Source of the DNA: Clostridiales bacterium
GTDB lineage: Bacteria > Bacillota > Clostridia > Saccharofermentanales > Saccharofermentanaceae
Direction of reading: 5' to 3'
Assembly: GCA_017551625.1 (NCBI GenBank)
Contig: JAFZLF010000057.1
Span: 1 to 64,000 of the forward strand
DNA: 64,000 bases
Shown here piece by piece: positions 42,286-51,238 of the stretch (within the stretch, counting starts at the first letter, position 1; each line of letters starts with the position of its first letter). Under the pieces are notes generated by a model. It did no database searches. It saw only the letters and a program-made list of their open reading frames with translations, and had not been told where the DNA came from. A program made the position numbers and the translations under genes.

Positions 42286-42316
42286 GTGTCCGGTAATCTG
42301 ATGAAACATGCGTTAA

Positions 42317-44818
42317 TTACTCGAATAAACTGTCCGTATCTTCGACCGCCCTGATCGCGATGATGCACATCACCTGATCGTCGATGCTTCGTACATACCA
42401 GGCCCATGGTACACCATCCATCGTACATGTTTGTTTCCAGTACTCGGTTCCGCCAAGTGTCACCTGTGATTTCTCGCTGAATTCCACCTTAATACCGAAT
42501 CTTTTGAGGATGCTTTCAAGGAGCGACTGATTATCTTCGAGATACTTCTCTTCGTTGTAGTCCGAATCATCCGGCACACCGAGCCCTATGTTCAGAAATT
42601 CGACCATGATATACTCGCCTTGGTCATTTAAGAACATGGTTTCGTAGTGCGTGCCGGCGATTCGGGTCTTATCTCTTTCATCTGTGCAGTCATCGATATC
42701 CTGTTCCTTACACTCCACCAGCCATTCCTCTCCTGCCAGAATCAGGCCGTCCGGAACATGCATCTTAACACCTGCATATTCGTTCGTATATTCTCCGCTC
42801 TTGGAATACTCTCCCGCTACATAATCCGTCCCTTGCATCGGATTCTCACTTTCACCTGATTCAGCTGGCACATCTTTGATTGCAACGGGCTCTTCCTTTG
42901 GGACGAAATCCTCACCGTAAGAAAGACCATATCCGCGCTCCAGGAAGTACTCCTCTTTACCGATCTTATTCATCGAGTCGTACCAAGGTTCAGGAAGTCT
43001 TCCTGTGAAATCCGCGCATCCGCAGAGAACATCGGAAATACCTTTTCCCTCCGATCCCGGGAGATAGCACATCACGACGGCGTCCCAGTTCTTATACAGG
43101 TCTTTATCCAGGATGACCTGTCTTCCTGCGATGATACACGTAACGGTGGGTTTACCCAGTGCTTTTGCCTCGTTGACCGCCTCCTGATTCCCGGAAAGTC
43201 CGTGATCGCCGCAGAGCTTAAGATCGAGTGTGTCACCGAACCATTCGGCATACGCATCTTCTCCGACACAGAGAAGAACGACATCCGCCTGATCCGCTTC
43301 GTCCGGATCCGTGATCACTTCGATACCGTAGTCAGCGGCATATCTTTCGAAAGCTTCGCGAATCGTTGTCACGCCCTGGATCTCGCTCTTGTAGCTCATG
43401 TTCCAGCCCATCGTCCAGCCGCCGCACTGCGCACGCGGATTATCTGAAGCCGGGCCCATGACGTAGACCTTCGTCCCTTCCTTAAGGGGCAATGTATCGT
43501 TCTCATTTTTTATTAGAACAAGACTCTCTTCGACGAGTTTCTCGGCTACGGCTCTGTACTCCATCGAGCCGACTTCGTCTGCCTCGGTCTTCAAACTCGT
43601 ATAGAACGGATCGTCGAATAATCCCATGTCCTTCTTGACTTTGATGATCCGGGTCACGGCCTCGTCGATCCTCTCCATCGAGATCTTCCCGCTATTTACC
43701 GCGTCGATGATGATCCTTCTGGCATCGTCGTAACGGATGCCTTCCATGAGAAGATCGATGCCGCAGTTGATCGCCGAGATGACCTGCTCTTCGTATGTCT
43801 CGGGAGAGGTGTTCTGGATAGCCATGCTGTCGCTCATGATGACGCCCGTAAAGCCCATCTCGCTTCGAAGCTTTCCGATGTACTCCGCGTTCTCGTGCAT
43901 CTTCGTTCCGTTTAGTGAAGAGTAGCTGACCATGATGAACTGCACGCCCGCATCGATCTGCGCCTGATAAACCTTCAGAAGTTCCACGATCTCCTCATCT
44001 GTCAGTCTCGCATCGCCGCGGTCGATGAGACGCGGATAATCCGATTGCTCCCCCGTCCCGAAAAGCACATTTCCGTCACCGAAGAAGTGCTTCGCCGTGG
44101 CGAGAACACCCCCGTCGAGAAGACCCTTCGTATAGGCGGTGCTGAGTCGCGTGATCGTCAGAAGATCCGAGCTGTAGCACTCGTAGTTTCGTCCCCATCT
44201 CGGGTCATTGGACTGCGCGACACACGGGTACAGATTCCACAGCATGTGGCATCTCTTCGTTTCTTCCGCTGTGATCCGTCCCATCTGATACGCCAGTTCT
44301 TCATCGTTGGCCGCGCCGATCCCGATGTTATGCGGGAAATACACTGCATCGATGCAGTATCCCACACCGTGCACATCGTCCTGCGCCACGAGATACGGGA
44401 TCCCTGCCTCAGACTCGATCGCTTCCTTCTGGTACGCGTCGACCATCTCCCACCATTCTTCCTCAGTAAACATGCCTTCGTCAGCATATAAACTTCCGTA
44501 GCAGTATGTGCGAAATGGCTTTTCCTCATCTTCACTGACTATATACGAGATCGGCTGCACCATCTGTGCGGTCTTCTGTTCAAGCGTCAGTACGGAGGTG
44601 ATCTCCTCCGGCGTCATGGTCGCGTACCACTGGTATTTATATTCGTACTGATCGGACGGGAAAGGGATCGTCGTTTCCGACGATTCAGTACTTTCCGATA
44701 CGGAATCGGATACGGATGCATCCGTTCCCGATGCTCCTTCTGTCTCCCCGGTTTTCGCCTTACACGATGTCGATAAAAGCATCGCAAAAATCAGTAATGC
44801 TGCGGTCGTTTTCTTCAT
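42317..44818 (-). CDS. Glycoside hydrolase family 3 lipoprotein (beta-glucosidase-like) with extra C-terminal domain
   Basis: 833 residues: signal peptide with lipobox STSC, a GH3 N-terminal barrel (VLATAKHFFGDG, GFTGVIMSDSMAI with the nucleophile Asp) and a GH3 C-terminal sandwich (KVYVMGPASDNPRAQCGGWTM, LCVGEDAYAEWFGD). A further ~150 residues (from ~660) start with NEYAGVKMHVPDGLIL and look like a separate lipoprotein-type domain. Splits terminal beta-linked sugars at the cell surface. The ATG at 44818 is 23 bases after the esterase gene, so the two are co-transcribed. Confidence 0.9.
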   Translation of the reverse strand: MKKTTAALLIFAMLLSTSCKAKTGETEGASGTDASVSDSVSESTESSETTIPFPSDQYEYKYQWYATMTPEEITSVLTLEQKTAQMVQPISYIVSEDEEKPFRTYCYGSLYADEGMFTEEEWWEMVDAYQKEAIESEAGIPYLVAQDDVHGVGYCIDAVYFPHNIGIGAANDEELAYQMGRITAEETKRCHMLWNLYPCVAQSNDPRWGRNYECYSSDLLTITRLSTAYTKGLLDGGVLATAKHFFGDGNVLFGTGEQSDYPRLIDRGDARLTDEEIVELLKVYQAQIDAGVQFIMVSYSSLNGTKMHENAEYIGKLRSEMGFTGVIMSDSMAIQNTSPETYEEQVISAINCGIDLLMEGIRYDDARRIIIDAVNSGKISMERIDEAVTRIIKVKKDMGLFDDPFYTSLKTEADEVGSMEYRAVAEKLVEESLVLIKNENDTLPLKEGTKVYVMGPASDNPRAQCGGWTMGWNMSYKSEIQGVTTIREAFERYAADYGIEVITDPDEADQADVVLLCVGEDAYAEWFGDTLDLKLCGDHGLSGNQEAVNEAKALGKPTVTCIIAGRQVILDKDLYKNWDAVVMCYLPGSEGKGISDVLCGCADFTGRLPEPWYDSMNKIGKEEYFLERGYGLSYGEDFVPKEEPVAIKDVPAESGESENPMQGTDYVAGEYSKSGEYTNEYAGVKMHVPDGLILAGEEWLVECKEQDIDDCTDERDKTRIAGTHYETMFLNDQGEYIMVEFLNIGLGVPDDSDYNEEKYLEDNQSLLESILKRFGIKVEFSEKSQVTLGGTEYWKQTCTMDGVPWAWYVRSIDDQVMCIIAIRAVEDTDSLFE

Positions 44819-44841
44819 GTTCACTGCCTCCTGTTCATATT

Positions 44842-46515
44842 TCAAAATGTCCCATCCACATATTCGATCAGCATATCCGGGATGTACTGATAGTGGTGGC
44901 TCTTGTAAAGCTTGTCCTTCGCCATCGGGCAGGAAGGATCGCACTTGGCGTTTATTCTTTCTGCGAGGTGTGCGATGCTCTGCGTAGTGGAATCACCATC
45001 CTCGAAATACTCTTCGTAATCCTCATCTTCGTCCGATCCGGCCGTAATGAAGACACGCTTACTGACCGTATCATTTCTGTCGAGATAACCGTAGTCATCC
45101 GCCTGGTTTTCGTAGTCACTCATCTCACGGGAATACGGCGACCAGAATGCGGGGCTACCGATGATGTAGCATCCGAACGGCTGGTTCTCATACCGGTCAC
45201 TGTTGCAGAGTGCGTAGTGGGCGAAAACACCGCCGAGAGAGTGTCCGAAAAGCGTCGAGTTACTATAGTCGATCGCATACTTCTCACCGAGATACGGCAT
45301 GAGGTTATCCGTGATGAAATCGAGGAATTTATCCTTACCTTCACAGAAGAGTGCCGAGCGCTCCATGTTATCGGAATTGCAGATGCTGTAATCCTGTCCG
45401 ATGGAGATCAGGATCTGCGGTTTTGCACGCCCCTCTTCCATCTCCTTAAGGAGCTTCGCGATGTCGTTGAAGCGCCAGACCGCATCTGTCAGCACCAGTG
45501 CCGGTAGGGCGGACTGCCCGGACAAATTTGCCGGATCAGTCACACCGCCGGATGCTGACACACCATCGCCGGACAGTGCTTCTCGCGCAGATTCATATCC
45601 CTTCGGGATCGCCACGTGCACCACGAGTTTTCTATCCAGTTCGGCGTCATAGAAAGTGAACTCCGTGACCTGATTCTTGATGGCCTCGACCTGATCCTTA
45701 TCGAGTTCCCAGGACAGATCTTCCGATTGATTCATAAGAGTCTGGAAATACTCGTCGACCAGTTGCTCGGATGTTCCCACAGGAAGCTTCTGATATGACT
45801 GATTCTGCTTTGCTTCGAAAATCCGGATGATATCCTTTTCCCACATCTCTTCGTCGAGATCCGTCCCGAAATAGAAATACTGATAATCATCCTTCTCGTA
45901 TTCTTCCAGGATCTGCGGAAAAATCTCTTTCAGATCCGAAAGATCCGTGATTTCTCTGGTGGTCAGATTCTCCCCATCCAAAATGCTGTACCACCCATAC
46001 GTTCCGTCATCTTCCGGAGGTAAAGAGATCATCGTTCCGTAGTGGCGTCCATCCACTACAAAACCTCTGATATAAGAAACGAGATTCGCTTTATACTCTT
46101 CCAGTTCCTCCTCGGTCCATCCCTGATAGGATTCCGGGTTCTCCTCGATATCGCGAAGCAGGTCTTCTTTTTCCCAGATCTCGAAATACACTCCGTCCTG
46201 ATACGCTGCCAGTTTCTCATTTTCCCCTTTATTGGTATTCCACGGTTCGTCAAGAACGGTGAGCGGCCCTTCCGTCACACTCTCGAGTTCTTTTGCCGTC
46301 ATATGATTCGTAAGCGGACCATACGATGCAGCGAGGTCCTTCCCTGGGGCCAAACCCGAGGAGAGGCTCTCCCCTGCCACCAGACCCGCTACGGAAACGG
46401 CTGCTCCATCGTTGTTCTTATCTTTTGCACTACATCCGCACATGAAGAAGCACTGTGCCGAGAGGATCGAGCACAGTGCCAAAGCCAAGATTCTTGCTGT
46501 CTTTTTCATGTCCAT
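44842..46515 (-). CDS. Alpha/beta-hydrolase esterase lipoprotein
   Basis: 557 residues: signal peptide with lipobox MCGC, an N-terminal region of ~250 residues without known domain, then a putative esterase with nucleophile elbow FGHSLGGVFAHYAL, GSPAFWSPY and an acidic TAGSDEDED segment near the catalytic Asp, and a final SHHYQYIP histidine. This set matches Fes/IroE-like esterases acting on carbohydrate or siderophore esters; with the GH3 neighbour, removal of acyl groups from plant glycans is plausible. Starts ATG 46515 after GAAGGG. An 18-base motif upstream is shared with the response-regulator gene. Confidence 0.82.
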   Translation of the reverse strand: MDMKKTARILALALCSILSAQCFFMCGCSAKDKNNDGAAVSVAGLVAGESLSSGLAPGKDLAASYGPLTNHMTAKELESVTEGPLTVLDEPWNTNKGENEKLAAYQDGVYFEIWEKEDLLRDIEENPESYQGWTEEELEEYKANLVSYIRGFVVDGRHYGTMISLPPEDDGTYGWYSILDGENLTTREITDLSDLKEIFPQILEEYEKDDYQYFYFGTDLDEEMWEKDIIRIFEAKQNQSYQKLPVGTSEQLVDEYFQTLMNQSEDLSWELDKDQVEAIKNQVTEFTFYDAELDRKLVVHVAIPKGYESAREALSGDGVSASGGVTDPANLSGQSALPALVLTDAVWRFNDIAKLLKEMEEGRAKPQILISIGQDYSICNSDNMERSALFCEGKDKFLDFITDNLMPYLGEKYAIDYSNSTLFGHSLGGVFAHYALCNSDRYENQPFGCYIIGSPAFWSPYSREMSDYENQADDYGYLDRNDTVSKRVFITAGSDEDEDYEEYFEDGDSTTQSIAHLAERINAKCDPSCPMAKDKLYKSHHYQYIPDMLIEYVDGTF

Positions 46516-46580
46516 TACACATCCCTTCGTCATTTCTCATCTTGATGGTAGCATCGCAACAAGAATTCCTAAGGGAGGTT

Positions 46581-46598
46581 TTATGGATTTTATGTGGA
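46581..46598 (-). promoter_or_regulatory. Candidate response-regulator site upstream of the esterase
   Basis: TTATGGATTTTATGTGGA on the plus strand matches 17 of 18 bases of 49805-49822, upstream of the response-regulator gene. On the minus strand both are followed after 8 bases by a -10-like hexamer (TTAGGA here, TATAAT there). Confidence 0.55.
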
Positions 46599-46659
46599 GA
46601 AGTATGCTTCGCACGCGGATATCCGAAACGAGAGTTCCGCCGCGATAATCATCAGCGGC

Positions 46660-47652
46660 TCATCCGTGATCCGTCCATTCCAGTGTCGTCGTTGTCAGGA
46701 TCCGGTTCCCGTAGATGATCCGGACCAGGCAGCTCGTCGCTTCCCGACCTTCTCCATCTTTTCGGAACACTTCGGCGACTTCCTCTTTCGACAATTCGTC
46801 CACAGCGATCTGCAGAAGTTCCTCCGCCTTCTGATCCGTAAGCTCATCCGGTACATAGATGAATACGCGCATGCTGCAGCCATCCGAAGTGACGAGAGAT
46901 CCGTAGTGGAATCTCTCGACCGGATAGGCTGCATTTATAGTACTTTCAAATTCGTCCACCAATGCGCCGCTATTCGTATCCGGCGTCCACTTCGGAAGAA
47001 ACACTTCTTTTGAAACGATATCCACGACCTGTGCGGAAGCGATACTTTCCAGAAGAACGCCCCAGTCAATGGAAGGATCGTCATAGACATACATGATTCC
47101 GTCTTTGTCACAGAAACGGATATTCTCACTGAGATCATACACACTCCCGGAAAGGATATCTGATCTTCCGGTAAATGATTCCGTCGCGAAATCACGCAGG
47201 ACGAATTCCCCGCCCAGGTTATTCCTCCATACTTCGTACGAAAGATCCGGATTAGATGAATACTCGTACAGGGTCTCTTCATCGTATCGGAACGAGAAGG
47301 CTACCGAATCGTATACCGTCTTTGAAAAGAGGATCGAGAACACATCATTGTTTCTCGCAAGCGCCGGGAAAATGACGGATACGACGATCTCGTCCATCGC
47401 CTCTGTCTCGAGTTTCTTCGAAAGGAGAATATCGATACTCAGGGCATTATCTGCTTTCCTGTACATATACTCGATTCTCGTCACGGAAGGATCAGAAACG
47501 ATCGCGTTTCCCAGCTCGTCCAGTGGCTCTCTGTGATCCACCTGAAAAACCTCTATCTCATAGCCCGGTCTGGAATGCCCTCTGTGGTAGCATCCGGGAA
47601 ACAACATCAGCGCACTTAGTACGATCACTCCGAGTTTTCTAAGATCCTTCAT
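46660..47652 (-). CDS. Lipoprotein of unknown function
   Basis: 330 residues: signal peptide with lipobox LFPGC, then alternating beta segments without a recognised domain. The ATG at 47652 follows GAGGTG; a longer frame upstream overlaps the kinase gene and is unlikely. It begins 16 bases after the histidine kinase stop, so it belongs to the two-component operon and may be an accessory sensor or target lipoprotein. Confidence 0.7.
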   Translation of the reverse strand: MKDLRKLGVIVLSALMLFPGCYHRGHSRPGYEIEVFQVDHREPLDELGNAIVSDPSVTRIEYMYRKADNALSIDILLSKKLETEAMDEIVVSVIFPALARNNDVFSILFSKTVYDSVAFSFRYDEETLYEYSSNPDLSYEVWRNNLGGEFVLRDFATESFTGRSDILSGSVYDLSENIRFCDKDGIMYVYDDPSIDWGVLLESIASAQVVDIVSKEVFLPKWTPDTNSGALVDEFESTINAAYPVERFHYGSLVTSDGCSMRVFIYVPDELTDQKAEELLQIAVDELSKEEVAEVFRKDGEGREATSCLVRIIYGNRILTTTTLEWTDHG

Positions 47653-47668
47653 ATTCACACACCTCATT

Positions 47669-49120
47669 TCAGATGGCAGGCAGATCGATCGTCGCCAGAA
47701 CATCTTCCCCGTCATTTTCCAGAAGGCAGGAGCCTCCCTGTTTCTCGATGATCAGTTTCGACAGATAAAGTCCCAGTCCGGAACCGCCGGATCTACGGCT
47801 CCTCGATTTATCCGCGCGATAGAAAGGCTCGAAGAGATGGCCGATATCTTCGTCCTCGATATGACCGGGATTCCGGATCTGTACGCGGACCTTCCCATCA
47901 CATATCTCTCCGTCGACAGATACGACCGCGCCCTCTTTCGTATAGAACACTGCATTACTTAAGAATCCACCGATCGCGATGGAAGTAAGTTCCTTATTCC
48001 CCGGGAAGATCAATCCGCCCGGCGCGCTTTCCAGATTCAGTTCCATCTTCAGACCACGCACCTCGAAGAGTTCTTCGCTTTCTTCCATCTTTTCTTCGAG
48101 GATCTGCGCCATGTCCGTCCGCGTGGCAGCGATCTCCTGCCCGGCCTGCATACGGGACGCCATCAGGATCTCGTTGATGAGGCTCTCCATACGCTTGACC
48201 GTTCCCAGGAGCTTCGGAAGATACGTGTCGTGATCCGTATACGGCTCGACGCCCTCGATCATGCCGCGCAGCTGTCCCTCGAGCACCGTGACAGGTGTCT
48301 TCAGTTCGTGCGATGCCGCCGAGAAGAACATATCCTTCTGGCTCTCGAGTTCTTTTCGTCGGGTGACCTCTTCTTCAAGTTCTACGTTCTTCTCCTGAAG
48401 CGAGTGGATATTCTTATCGAGGGATTCGGCCATCGCGTCGAGATCCCGTGCCAGATCGCCGATCTCATCTTTCCTTTGCGAAGCGCATTTCCGGCTGAAA
48501 TCCATCTTCGCCATAGACCTCGATACCTCACTTAATTCCTTCACGGGCCTTGCGAAGAGCCGCGTATAGATGAAGGAACACAGTAGCGAAAGGACGACGA
48601 CTACACCCACCATGACCGGCAGACTCTTCCGGATCGAGACCGGCATGATGTTTACTTTCGAATCGTTAGAGAAATACACCAGGCGGTATCGGGTATTTCC
48701 GCCCTGCCACACGGAATCCTCCGAGTAATACCGAAAATCGAACGACCCCGTATTATCCTTCTCCGTGAGTCTGTCGATGCGTGCCGCCACTTCTTTTTCC
48801 GTCTTAAGAGACAGCTTCGAGTTCGTATCTGCAAAGATCCGGTAATCGGGAGAGTAACTCTCTGCCACATAGATCGCGACATCGATACCCGTATCGCGGA
48901 TGAAATCATCGATGACCGCTCCGCCCTTGTCTTCGGGAATACCGCGAAGTTCTTTGACCAGATCGTAGGCCTTCATGTAGTCATCATCGATGGTCGAGCG
49001 GTACGTACCCGGCGTGCTGAAATAAAGGGCCGCGCAGATCAGCACACCCGCGATGATCTGTACGACAAACGTGATCAGGAATACCTTCACGGACAGACGG
49101 TTAAGGATCTTCTTTTGCAA
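47669..49120 (-). CDS. Sensor histidine kinase
   Basis: About 483 residues: helix 1 (~12-32), extracytoplasmic sensor (~33-165), helix 2 (~170-195), HAMP (TRLFARPVKELSEVSRSMAKMDF), coiled coil, HisKA with SAASHELKTPVTVLEGQL (phospho-His), then HATPase_c with a diverged N-box (GGFLSNAVFYT), then DEDIGHLFEPFYRAD and GGSGLGLYLSKLI. Start is probably TTG 49120 after GGGGG, overlapping the response-regulator gene by 20 bases. Confidence 0.92.
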   Translation of the reverse strand: MQKKILNRLSVKVFLITFVVQIIAGVLICAALYFSTPGTYRSTIDDDYMKAYDLVKELRGIPEDKGGAVIDDFIRDTGIDVAIYVAESYSPDYRIFADTNSKLSLKTEKEVAARIDRLTEKDNTGSFDFRYYSEDSVWQGGNTRYRLVYFSNDSKVNIMPVSIRKSLPVMVGVVVVLSLLCSFIYTRLFARPVKELSEVSRSMAKMDFSRKCASQRKDEIGDLARDLDAMAESLDKNIHSLQEKNVELEEEVTRRKELESQKDMFFSAASHELKTPVTVLEGQLRGMIEGVEPYTDHDTYLPKLLGTVKRMESLINEILMASRMQAGQEIAATRTDMAQILEEKMEESEELFEVRGLKMELNLESAPGGLIFPGNKELTSIAIGGFLSNAVFYTKEGAVVSVDGEICDGKVRVQIRNPGHIEDEDIGHLFEPFYRADKSRSRRSGGSGLGLYLSKLIIEKQGGSCLLENDGEDVLATIDLPAI

Positions 49121-49784
49121 TTTTATACCCCCGCCCGCGCACGGTCTCGATGGCATTTCCGGCAGTTCCGAGTTTGTGCCTCAAGTTCTTGACGTGACTG
49201 TCTACGATTCTTTCGTCTACAAAAGCACTGTAATCCCACAGCATATCGAGCAGCATCTCGCGTGTGAACACCCGCCCCGGATGCTTAAGAAGCAGCGCCA
49301 GAAGATCAAACTCGCGAGCGGTCAGGTCAACTTTCTTCCCGGAAGCGAAGACCTCCATCGTATCCGCATTCATCGAGATATCACCGTACACGACAAGAGA
49401 CAGTGCTTTTGCCGGATCGGCGGTACCTTCACGCCGCAGGACTGCGCGCACTTTCCGAAGCAGGACCGGCATGGAGAAAGGCTTCGTTACATAGTCATCG
49501 GCCATCACGTCGTAGCCCTTAAGGAGGGACTTCTCGTCGCCTAGTGCCGACAGAAAAATGACCGGCACATCCGACTGTTTCTTGATGACCTCACACACAC
49601 TGTACCCGTCGATCTTCGGGAGCATGATGTCGAGGAGCACCAGATCGTACTGATCCTTCGAAAACTGCGCGATCGCAGACACGCCGTCCGCAGCCGACGC
49701 GACCTCATACCCCTCGTTTCGGAGATAGTTTCCGAGGAGCTCACGAATTTCCGGTTCATCTTCCACAACAAGTATCTTCTTCAT
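49101..49784 (-). CDS. OmpR-family response regulator
   Basis: 227 residues: receiver domain (ILVVEDEPEIREL, phospho-Asp in LVLLDIMLPKIDG, conserved Lys in VTKPF) and winged-helix DNA-binding domain (LTAREFDLLALLLKHPGRVFTREMLLD, VDSHVKNLRHKLG). The ATG at 49784 is 7 bases after TATAAT, so the mRNA may be leaderless. Overlaps the kinase gene. Probably controls itself and the downstream lipoprotein/esterase/GH3 genes through the 18-base motif. Confidence 0.93.
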   Translation of the reverse strand: MKKILVVEDEPEIRELLGNYLRNEGYEVASAADGVSAIAQFSKDQYDLVLLDIMLPKIDGYSVCEVIKKQSDVPVIFLSALGDEKSLLKGYDVMADDYVTKPFSMPVLLRKVRAVLRREGTADPAKALSLVVYGDISMNADTMEVFASGKKVDLTAREFDLLALLLKHPGRVFTREMLLDMLWDYSAFVDERIVDSHVKNLRHKLGTAGNAIETVRGRGYKIAKEDP

Positions 49785-49790
49785 GCTTAC

Positions 49791-49822
49791 ATTATAAGGC
49801 ACGATTATGGATTTTGTGTGGA
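49791..49822 (-). promoter_or_regulatory. Promoter and candidate autoregulatory site of the response regulator
   Basis: TATAAT on the minus strand at 49791-49796 places the transcript start at the ATG (49784). The usual -35 is replaced by the 18-base motif (49805-49822) shared with the esterase promoter region, as expected for an activator-dependent promoter. Confidence 0.5.
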
Positions 49823-49855
49823 AACCCGATCCTAAAATGATGAAGCTCCCGTGGT

Positions 49856-51229
49856 TTACTTGATGATCTCCTGGATCTTCCACTTGGAATTATCGACCTG
49901 GAGGCTATAGCCGCAGTAGCTGCAGGAGCCGTGGTCATCGGGGAGGAAAGGTACGCCGCAGGAAGGGCAGGACTTATTCTGCAGGATCTCGCCCTCGGAC
50001 CGAAGCTTCTGCGGGTATCTCGCGCGCACCATCTTCAGTTTCCGCTTCTCGACCTTCGTACTGATCCGACCGCTACTGTCGATCAGCTTCGTCTTGACCG
50101 GGACCGTCGCCGTGATGAAGCTCTGTTCTTCCGTGTTCTCCACAGCACCGTACTTGATCTCTCCGATATACATCTCGAGCGTCGTCTCGGGATCCGATCT
50201 CTTCCAGAGTTCTTCTATGACCGAGCTACGGAAGAGATTTCCGTAGAAGCGGACGACTCCCTTGAGCTTCTTTTCTTTGCTCGTGAGATGCTCAAAAAGA
50301 AGGATCAGAAGCAGTGTCGCGATAAAGCCCACGACTACTCCGACAGCCGTAAGACCGAGCGAGAAAACGATATCATCTGTGGCAACAGATCCGAATGGCA
50401 GGAACAGCAGAAGTGTCACGAGAAAGGTCACCGGGAAGACCGGCAGGAACAGAAGGATCGTCTTGCCGAGTCCTTCGTTCTCCATCGTGAGGTCCTGCGT
50501 CTGCCAATCGTAGAAATTCGAGAATACCGGTCGTCCGCAGAACGGGCATACTGTCTCGTTTCCGCTGATCGAGATCTCCGCGCCGCAGGAATAACACCTC
50601 TGTTCCTGCACCTCTTCGTAGAACTCGGTATTTCCCTTCTTCCCCTGTTTCTTTCTCTCTTTTTCCGAACGCAAGTCCTTACACTTCACGTGACGGCTCT
50701 GCCGCACTGCGATTCTCGCCGACTTGAGATACTCCTCACTTACCTTTTGTCCGGCGCTATTTACATAGGTATCCCGGACCGGGCCCTCGGCCTCCGCCTC
50801 ACGCCACTGCCGGCCGCCGTCATTCCAGCTCAGGAAGTTACCGGGCTTACCGGTATTCTTCATCTTCATTTTCTGGAGACGGATCACACGGCGGAGACCA
50901 TGCTTCTGCAAAAGGCGGATGCTGTTTTCCTGCATCTGCCGGAAGGTCTTGTCCATCCTTCCCGTGAGCAGGGAACTGTCCGCATGCTCCCACGACAGAA
51001 AGATCGGCTCGATCGCCTGCTTCATCTCTCCGGTAAGAGAAGTGCCGGCGAGGGGGGAACCCCCTGCCGGCGCTTCTTTCGCAGATTTGTTCTTGGATTC
51101 TTTATCATAGCTTCCGAAGAGTCCATCCGATTTTCTCTCGAAAAAGGACGTGATGTCATCGCCATAGACGAGCCACAGCGCTCCGAGAAGATCTATGATA
51201 GCTGCAAGAATGGCATAGAAGAAAATCAT
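49856..51229 (-). CDS. Zinc-ribbon membrane protein of unknown function
   Basis: 457 residues: an N-terminal membrane helix (3-22), a long polar region (~30-210), a first zinc ribbon (CYSCGAEISISGNETVCPFCG), two or three helices (~265-330), a soluble part and a C-terminal zinc ribbon (CPSCGVPFLPDDHGSCSYCG). The layout resembles clostridial TIM44-like/zinc-ribbon membrane proteins. Eight bases downstream of the uracil permease gene, so co-transcribed. No function assigned. Confidence 0.75.
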   Translation of the reverse strand: MIFFYAILAAIIDLLGALWLVYGDDITSFFERKSDGLFGSYDKESKNKSAKEAPAGGSPLAGTSLTGEMKQAIEPIFLSWEHADSSLLTGRMDKTFRQMQENSIRLLQKHGLRRVIRLQKMKMKNTGKPGNFLSWNDGGRQWREAEAEGPVRDTYVNSAGQKVSEEYLKSARIAVRQSRHVKCKDLRSEKERKKQGKKGNTEFYEEVQEQRCYSCGAEISISGNETVCPFCGRPVFSNFYDWQTQDLTMENEGLGKTILLFLPVFPVTFLVTLLLFLPFGSVATDDIVFSLGLTAVGVVVGFIATLLLILLFEHLTSKEKKLKGVVRFYGNLFRSSVIEELWKRSDPETTLEMYIGEIKYGAVENTEEQSFITATVPVKTKLIDSSGRISTKVEKRKLKMVRARYPQKLRSEGEILQNKSCPSCGVPFLPDDHGSCSYCGYSLQVDNSKWKIQEIIK

Positions 51230-51238
51230 GGTCAACCT

